NCBI GenBank assembly: GCA_039105265.1
Contig: JAPFFF010000065.1
Location: 124,001 to 188,000 of the forward strand
DNA length: 64,000 nucleotides
Source of the DNA: Tritrichomonas musculus
Taxonomy: Eukaryota; Parabasalia; Tritrichomonadida; Tritrichomonadidae
Direction of reading: 5' to 3'
Part shown: one piece after another, positions 57,824-64,000 of the stretch
Layout of the letters: each line of letters begins with the position of its first letter
How positions within the stretch are numbered: the stretch's first letter is position 1
Notes under the pieces: model-generated
Database searches by the model: none
Seen by the model: the letters and a program-made list of their open reading frames with translations, nothing else
Told to the model about the DNA's origin: nothing
Position numbers and translations under genes: made by a program

Positions 57824-59975
57824 TTAAAAGTAGCTTCCAAATAATTCAAAATGATATAATTTAAAATACCATTTTTCACTCCAGTTTTTGCCTGTTTGAA
57901 CGAGTCTCACAAATCTCGTTGGCGGACTTGGCTGTGCAAATTCATAGATGTCAAGATCTTCATGTTCGTTTTCTGTTTCCTCGTTAATTTCGATCAGCGT
58001 TGTCCATGACGATTCTGGCTTACTCGAGTCATCTGTGCAAATCACTTTGTAGCTCCTCAGCTTGTGATCACACCTCTTGAGTCTGAAACCGTTAAGAATA
58101 GCTGTTCCTCGTGTCAGTTCAACTTGAAACCACGAATTTTCTCTAGGATAAGTGCAAATTTTGTGTTCTGCATTGAGTGAGTGGAAACTGTTGAAGTCGA
58201 AATTTGAAGCAGAAATGATGACTGGACACTTGTGCGGGTCTTCGTTTTCACTCTCACTAACAAGTGTCGCAAAGACTCCTCTTGAATACTTCGAATCTGT
58301 TGATAAAAGTTCAATTCCTTTGATGAATAGAAAATTATCGACTTCGTCCCAGTTCGGTCCTGTCTGTGTGAAGCGAACTTTTCTGCCTCGAATTGGTGCA
58401 AAGCTGACTGTCATGTCTTTGTGTTTACCATTCAGTTCTCCCGCTTCTTTTATTGAAATCACTGTTTCACCTTCAACTGAAATGTCAAATGACTTAGGAA
58501 AAAATATATTAGAAGAAAATATTTTGACGCCACTGATCGTGACTGCTGCCTCAAGTTCAAATTCAATGAAGAAATTTCCAGAATTGTCTGTGCAAAAGAT
58601 ATCATTATTATGAGGAAGAAGGAGGCTGTAGATGTCAGCTGATGATTGAGATGCGACGAAGAGTCTGTCGAAGGGAGTTTTCTGTTTGTCCATCAGCTGG
58701 GCAAGAATTCCTGGTTCTTCCTTGCTCATTCCAACTGAGAAAAATCTGCCAAAGCTTTGCTGAACAGAAGCAAGTTGCGCTTCAAGAAACTTAATCTTGG
58801 CATCTTGGTCTTTGATTATTTTCTCCATAGATTTAATACTCCCTTCTTCATCAGGCGATTTGGTACCAAGTCTTGCTTCAAGTGATGAAATTTTGTCTGC
58901 CATTTTCTCTATTTGCTGTCTGAGTTCTTCGTTCTCTCTGGTTGCTGTTTTTGTTTCCTCTTTGATTTCGTTGACGTAGTCGAGTAGCTCGCCTGTGTCA
59001 ACGTCTTCGAGGCAGTACTTCATGCTCACGCCTGACTCGTCTTCTTCATCTTCGTCGGCTGAAACGATTTTCGGTTCTTCATAGTTCCCTTCAAATTCGA
59101 GGAAGTGGTCTTCGTTTGAAAGACTCAACTTTTTGAATAGTTCCTCAAATGTTGGCCGTTCTTTTGGATCCGCTGACCAGCACTTTTCAATCATTCGCCG
59201 CAGGCCTTTCTTAATCGGAAAGTCAATCTCTGGACGCAGTTTTTCTTGTTCAACTTTCTTCTTCAGCTGGAACAAAGTCAGTTTCTTCTTGCCGTGGAGG
59301 AGGCCGTCGTACGCGCGCTTCCCGCCAATCACTTCGTACATCAGAATTCCAAACGCGTAAACGTCTGCCTTCGTGTTGAAGTGGTCACTGCTGATCACTT
59401 CTGGCGCCATGTATGCCGCTGTGCCCGAATCTGACATCGACTGGCTCATGGAGTGGTGGGGGTCAAAAACTTTGACAGGCCAAAATCTGTAATGCGCGGG
59501 TGGAAATCGGAATCAAGGAGAATGTTCTCTGGCTTAAGATCGCGGTGGATAATGTGTTTGCTGTGTAAGAGCATCATTCCTCTGGCAATGCCCACAAGGA
59601 TGATTTGGCGTTTAGTATTATCGTAATTTGATGGACAAAGGCTCTTGAGTTCTTTTTCGATAAAATTTGCTAGGGACCCTTTTTTCATGTTATCCATTAG
59701 TATTGTTATGTTTTTGTCGCCATGGAAGTCAATATAAGAATAACCTCGAAACTAAATAATTGTAAGGTGCTGCACTTGAATTAAAATACGAACCTCCCGA
59801 GATATAAAAAGCTTGTTTTGAGATTTGTTTTGAACAAGATTTGTTTTGGTAGCAAATTCTTCACCTGTTTGTGTGTTTCGAACCAAATTAATTACAGCGA
59901 AACCTCCTCGGTTAATATTTCGGACAATTTCATAATCATCAAAATCAACTAGGTAATTCTCGCTTCTTTTTTTAG
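57824..59975 (-). pseudogene. Broken TKL kinase / coiled coil / F5-8C gene
   Basis: The gene reads from about 59975. A kinase N-lobe (YEIVRNINRGGFAVINLV, EFATKTNL) lies in one frame and ends at a TAG (about 59752-59754) where relatives have a Lys codon. The next segment, 59446-59697, holds [11 protein letters not shown] and DFGLSKF, then shifts frame near 59455. The frame 57824-59449 then carries MAPEV, the rest of the kinase, a coiled coil (about 58730-58990) and two F5/8C domains like those at 53911-54819. No plausible start ATG was found at the 5' end. The gene therefore has at least one in-frame stop and one frameshift. It probably derives from recombination among neighbouring kinase and F5/8C genes. 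Confidence 0.75.
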
Positions 59976-60606
59976 ATCAAGTTTTTTTCTTAAAATTCTA
60001 CAATAGAAATATATAAATATCTTTGTAAAAAAATATTATTTAAAATATTAAATATTATGATAATATATGAATTATTTTGATCTTAAATATTTGATACATA
60101 GATTAGATTCTTATTTAAAAAAAAATTAATTTAGTTATAGAAATGACTTACTTCATTCATAAATAACGTCAGAATAAGTTTATTATTAAACGTCAGAATA
60201 AATAATAATTATAATTATTCTAATTTCTTGTTATCTTGGCTGTGGAGAGATCTAAAATGATTGAGTTCATTGTAGCTATGAGCGATCAATTCGGTGTCAA
60301 CTTCTGGTGCAAGTCTTCGATGATTTCGTCAAACGAAGGAAACGATGAAGATTTGAATGATGTGCACACGTTATAAACGATCATTTTACCTTCAAAAAGA
60401 CTATAAAAATTTTAAAATTTGAAATAGTTTTAAGCAATCATTTTGCCTTCATTGAGAATCAATAAATTAAAATATAATTTTAAGATAAATTAGATATCGA
60501 ATATTAATGAATATTTTATTTTAAAATCATTTTTGTCATAAGATATAAATCTTTCAAATTAAAATTTTCTATCTTTGAAAAATTTGAAAGGTTTTTAGTT
60601 ATTTTT
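59976..60606. other. Intergenic with a possible relic kinase tail
   Basis: Mostly AT-rich. A GC-richer stretch (about 60240-60380) encodes, on the minus strand, KSSSFPSFDEIIEDLHQKLTPN followed by a stop. This resembles the 'RPTFxEIxxxL' end of TKL kinase domains and may be a relic. A 39-codon plus-strand ORF there (60257-60376) is not credited. Confidence 0.4.
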
Positions 60607-62553
60607 ATGGAAATCGAGAACATCTTCTTCAATACAGCAGATTATAAAATTTCCCATAAGATTGGAGAGGGATCATTTGGCCAAGTATATGCTGTAAAAA
60701 ATTGTCGAGATGATAAGATTTACGCGGCAAAGATAATCAAGAATCTAAATTTTGATGGCCAAGAACAAATGTTTTTTCTTCGAGAATCAATAATACTTCA
60801 CAAATTAAAACATCCAGCAATTATTAAATTTATTGGTATAAATTTCAAATCTTTATCAGATTCATCAACTTTTGAACCCACAATCATTACAGAAAACATG
60901 AAAAACGGATCATTAAAAGATATTATAAATAAGGAAAAACTTTCAATTGCAGATTTTAATTGGACTCCTACCAAAAAATATATTTCATTACTTGGAATTG
61001 CACATGCTATGAAATATTTGCATTCACATGGCATTATTCACCGAGATTTAAAACCAGAAAACATTTTAATTGATTCAGATTATTATCCTCGCATTGGTGA
61101 TTTTGGTTTATCAAGATGCTTTCCAAACTCCTCTTCAAATTCGTTAAAATTGAGCATGACAGGTCAAGTTGGAACACCTTTATACATGGCCCCAGAACTA
61201 TTTGAAGAAGACGAACAATATGGCCCATCAATTGATGTTTATTCTTTTGGAATTTTGGCTTATGAAATTCTAACCGCCAACGAACCGTATTATGAACTTG
61301 GTGAAAAAGTTTCACTTTTTACATTAATCTCAAAGGTTGTTAAAGGCTATCGTCCTAAACGTTCGATCAAAATACCAGACAAGATGTGGAATCTTATCAC
61401 AAAGTGCTGGAGTGAAAACCCAGAACAACGGCCGACTTTTGAGTACATTTTTGACCAGCTTTCAAGTGACATGAGCTACTCCAGTGAAACTATTGATGAA
61501 GACGAAATAATGGACTATATTGAAATGCTGAAAAAAGGGGAGTTAAAAGAGAGAAACAAAAAAGACAAGCAAAACAAAGTTCAGGAAGAAATCGACTTTT
61601 TGAAAGCACAAATCAAGAAAAACAATGAAGAAAAAATCACTTTTTCAGAATCCAATAATGATTTTTGTTCAGCACTTGCATCGATTTTGGATCATTCAAA
61701 ATCATGCAATTATGAAGAGCAAATTCGAAAACTCGAGCGTTCATCTAAGAAAGAAAACAGTCAAGCGTCATTCGTCCTTGGTCTTCTTTATGAGAACTCA
61801 AAAGGTGTTCAACGAGACTTGAACAAGTCAATCACGTACTACAATAGATCGGCCAATCAAGGCAACCCAAAAGGGTTCCATCGACTCGGCCTCTGCTATG
61901 CTTATGGAAGGGGTGTCCCAAAAGATTATATAATGGCTAGAAAATGCTTTGAAAAAGCTGCAAAATTTGGTGATTCAGACTCACTTAACGAGCTCGGTAT
62001 TCTTTATACAAACGGACAAGGCGTACTTAAAGACTACAATAAAGCTATTGATTATTTCAGTAAAGCTGCCGATCTTGATAATTCAGATGCTTTGAATAAT
62101 TTGGGAGATTTGTATGAAAAAGTTGCCGCTGACTTTTCAAAAGCAAAACTTTGTTATGAAAAATCTGCAAATCTTGGAAATTCATACGCTCTCAATAGCT
62201 TAGGCCTCCTTTACGCTAACGGTAGGGGTGTTCCACAAGATTATCAGAAAGCTAGTTATTATTATAAAATGGCTGCAAAGCATAAAGATTCTTCTGCTTT
62301 GAATAACCTCGGGTTCCTTTACGCAAACGGTCTAGGAGTGGAGCAAGATTATCTAAATGCTATCGAATATTATAAGATGGCCGCCGATCTTGGCGACCCA
62401 ATCTCATTTTACAACTTAGGGGTTGCTTATGAGCACAGCAAAGGAGATAATCAAGATTTCTCAAAAGCTATCGAATATTATCAAAAAGCAGCTGATTTGG
62501 GAATCTCGAGGGCAAAAGACAATTTAAAAAAAATTAGACCAAAAATGAAATAA
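60607..62553 (+). CDS. Protein kinase with seven C-terminal Sel1 repeats
   Basis: A 648-residue intact ORF. The kinase domain (about 13-285) has all key motifs: glycine loop GEGSFGQVY (20-28), K42, HRDLKPEN (145-152), DFG (165-167), APE (195-197). It ends in the CWSENPEQRPTFEY block (267-280). A coiled coil (about 295-345) follows. About residues 386-640 are seven Sel1-like repeats of 32-36 residues with 'LGxLYxxGxGVxxDYxKAxxYxxKAAxxGD'. The fourth repeat is about four residues short (no GxGV). Such kinase-Sel1 fusions are a large family in Trichomonas; the Sel1 arms likely serve protein contacts. No signal or membrane segment is present. Confidence 0.92.
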   Translation: MEIENIFFNTADYKISHKIGEGSFGQVYAVKNCRDDKIYAAKIIKNLNFDGQEQMFFLRESIILHKLKHPAIIKFIGINFKSLSDSSTFEPTIITENMKNGSLKDIINKEKLSIADFNWTPTKKYISLLGIAHAMKYLHSHGIIHRDLKPENILIDSDYYPRIGDFGLSRCFPNSSSNSLKLSMTGQVGTPLYMAPELFEEDEQYGPSIDVYSFGILAYEILTANEPYYELGEKVSLFTLISKVVKGYRPKRSIKIPDKMWNLITKCWSENPEQRPTFEYIFDQLSSDMSYSSETIDEDEIMDYIEMLKKGELKERNKKDKQNKVQEEIDFLKAQIKKNNEEKITFSESNNDFCSALASILDHSKSCNYEEQIRKLERSSKKENSQASFVLGLLYENSKGVQRDLNKSITYYNRSANQGNPKGFHRLGLCYAYGRGVPKDYIMARKCFEKAAKFGDSDSLNELGILYTNGQGVLKDYNKAIDYFSKAADLDNSDALNNLGDLYEKVAADFSKAKLCYEKSANLGNSYALNSLGLLYANGRGVPQDYQKASYYYKMAAKHKDSSALNNLGFLYANGLGVEQDYLNAIEYYKMAADLGDPISFYNLGVAYEHSKGDNQDFSKAIEYYQKAADLGISRAKDNLKKIRPKMK

Positions 62554-62790
62554 ACTTTAATAAATTTTACATTATTTATTATTTTTATTATTGATAATAA
62601 AATATTTGAAAACATGAAAACAAAGAAAATCCAATACTTTTTAAAAACAATATATATCGAAATAGAAAGCAATCATTTTATATAATATAAAGTATCAATT
62701 TACTAAATTTCAGAAACATATTTGAAAAAGATTAAGTATTTTGTATTTAAAAAATAATAATTATAAATTTAACTACTTTTTACTAATTAA

Positions 62791-63640
62791 TTATGCATAA
62801 ACGAGAATTGCAATAGAAGCAATTCCACATTGGTTAGATTTATTACGAGTCATTCAAATGTAACCATCTTCTCCCCAATTCTTTCCCCATGAATTAAGAA
62901 CAATCCAGTAATCAATACCATTTTCAGATCCATATCCAACCAAACCAACTGCATGATTTATACCATAGATTGCAGAACAGAAAGGTTCGTCATAAATACC
63001 ACCTGAATATTCCTGGAAAGATACCCAACCAGCATCTATTGCAACAGAACAAACACCTTATGCAACTAATTTTTTGAGATATTCTTCATCTTCCTCAATT
63101 CCATGAACATATGATTGTATTTGATTAATTTCTTTATTAGAATCGAATTTACAATCACCTTCTTTTCCAATATATGGATAAACATCTTCTGGGTTATGAT
63201 ATCCTTTCTGAGTATTTAATAATGTAGTCTAAAGCCTTATAATGGAAACCACCAGAGCATCCACTGCAGCCATCATCACAACAATCAATTAGATTTTGTT
63301 CTGAACAAGAATAAAGAGTTCCATGAGCTATTCCATAAGCTGATTCGCAAGCTTGAATTGTTGAAAAAGCCCAGCATGATACGCAAAGTCCTTGGTTTTT
63401 AATATCGTTAACAACTCTCTTTTCTCGCCAATCAATTGATTCAGGAGCATCATCATTGAATTTCTTTATAATTTTATGTCGAAATGATGCTGTCGATTGC
63501 AAATTTCCAAGCAAAGCTTAATATAAAATTATAAAGAATTCCGATGGAGAATAACAAGAAAATTCGTTTAAACCAACTTTAAATGATCGTTTAATTTAAT
63601 TGAATTCACGAATATAACGAGAATTGATTTAGAAAATACC
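62791..63640 (-). pseudogene. Decayed papain-family (C1) cysteine protease
   Basis: The minus strand retains the propeptide (NSRYIREF...RSFKVGLNEF, about 63570-63630), the mature start ESIDWREKRVVNDIKNQG with the active Cys in CVSCWAFS (about 63375-63398), the catalytic His in [10 protein letters not shown] (about 62935-62965) and the Asn in LNSWGKNWG (about 62880-62910). The last codons end in a stop at 62791-62793. The frame changes between 63194 and 63250, and several in-frame stops occur before the end (for example at about 63059-63061 and 62858-62860). It is therefore a dead gene. Its relatives in trichomonads are secreted or lysosomal proteases. Confidence 0.8.
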
Positions 63641-64000
63641 TAAACGGAAATGATATTATTCACTAAAATAAAATTAATTTGATTTTCGCATCCATGATAA
63701 AAAAAATTTTTCTTCGTGAGGGCAATTAATGAAGAAAAAGTAAAGGAAACATTTGAATAAATTTATTAACCGTTGAACCAAAGTGATTGTACTTAAAAAA
63801 AATACATTTATGTATCTGGAAAAATATCTATTATAATATTTAAATAAAAATAAATATAAAATTTATATGTTGATTTTTATTTAAAAAATGCTTATTATTA
63901 AAAGATATTTATATAATATTAATATATTAATATATTTTTATTGTATTGTAAAAACTGTTTTCAAAAAACGCTACCTCCTTTTCAAATTTTAAATCATTTT
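63641..64000. other. AT-rich flank, nothing seen
   Basis: No gene or structured repeat recognised. It is strongly AT-rich to the window edge. Confidence 0.5.

Noticed and set aside
60257-60376. 39-codon plus-strand ORF
   Set aside because: The opposite strand shows a more protein-like kinase-tail relic; the short ORF has no support.

Overview
The window looks like a chromosomal segment of a parabasalid protist, most likely Tritrichomonas or a close relative. The reasons are AT-rich intergenic DNA, genes with no visible introns, BspA-like leucine-rich repeat (LRR) proteins, tyrosine-kinase-like (TKL) kinases fused to LRR, Sel1 or F5/8C modules, a mariner element and Maverick/Polinton elements. 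The species assignment is inference.

Layout. 1-3000: two BspA-like LRR surface-protein genes on the minus strand, the first cut by the window edge. 3000-6350: AT-rich DNA with short repeats and decayed hAT transposon pieces. 6359-7621: an intact-looking mariner element. 7689-8336: a Ras-like GTPase. About 8.9-35.05 kb: a nest of two virus-like fossils. The outer one is a small, broken element of about 5 kb that carries a type-B DNA polymerase. Its polymerase gene is interrupted by a 21,002-bp Maverick/Polinton (10930-31931). That Maverick has terminal inverted repeats of about 370 bp and a perfect 6-bp target duplication (TACGTT). It carries a major capsid protein, integrase, packaging ATPase, protein-primed polymerase, KilA-N protein and a phage-tail-fibre-like protein. 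It looks whole and young.

35.9-45 kb: a possible ADP-ribosyltransferase-fold gene (Gig2/PARP-like) and a very long HECT ubiquitin ligase gene split by one in-frame TAG. 45-48.6 kb: non-coding DNA with two inverted-repeat (MITE-like) elements. 48.7-62.6 kb: host multigene families, namely an LRR protein, a small ubiquitin-like-domain gene, a BTB/coiled-coil/F5-8C gene split by a frameshift at an A8 run, a TKL kinase fused to BspA-like LRRs, a broken kinase/F5-8C gene, and a kinase with seven Sel1 repeats. 62.8-63.6 kb: a decayed papain-like cysteine protease.

The host genes point to surface adhesion (BspA LRR), signalling (kinases, GTPase) and ubiquitin-linked control (HECT, BTB, UBL). The observations I rate highest are the outer polymerase element with its conserved start-proximal motif, iteron-like repeats and paired hairpins; the HNH nuclease domain inside the Maverick polymerase; the tail-fibre-like Maverick protein; and the mariner with DD31D spacing.
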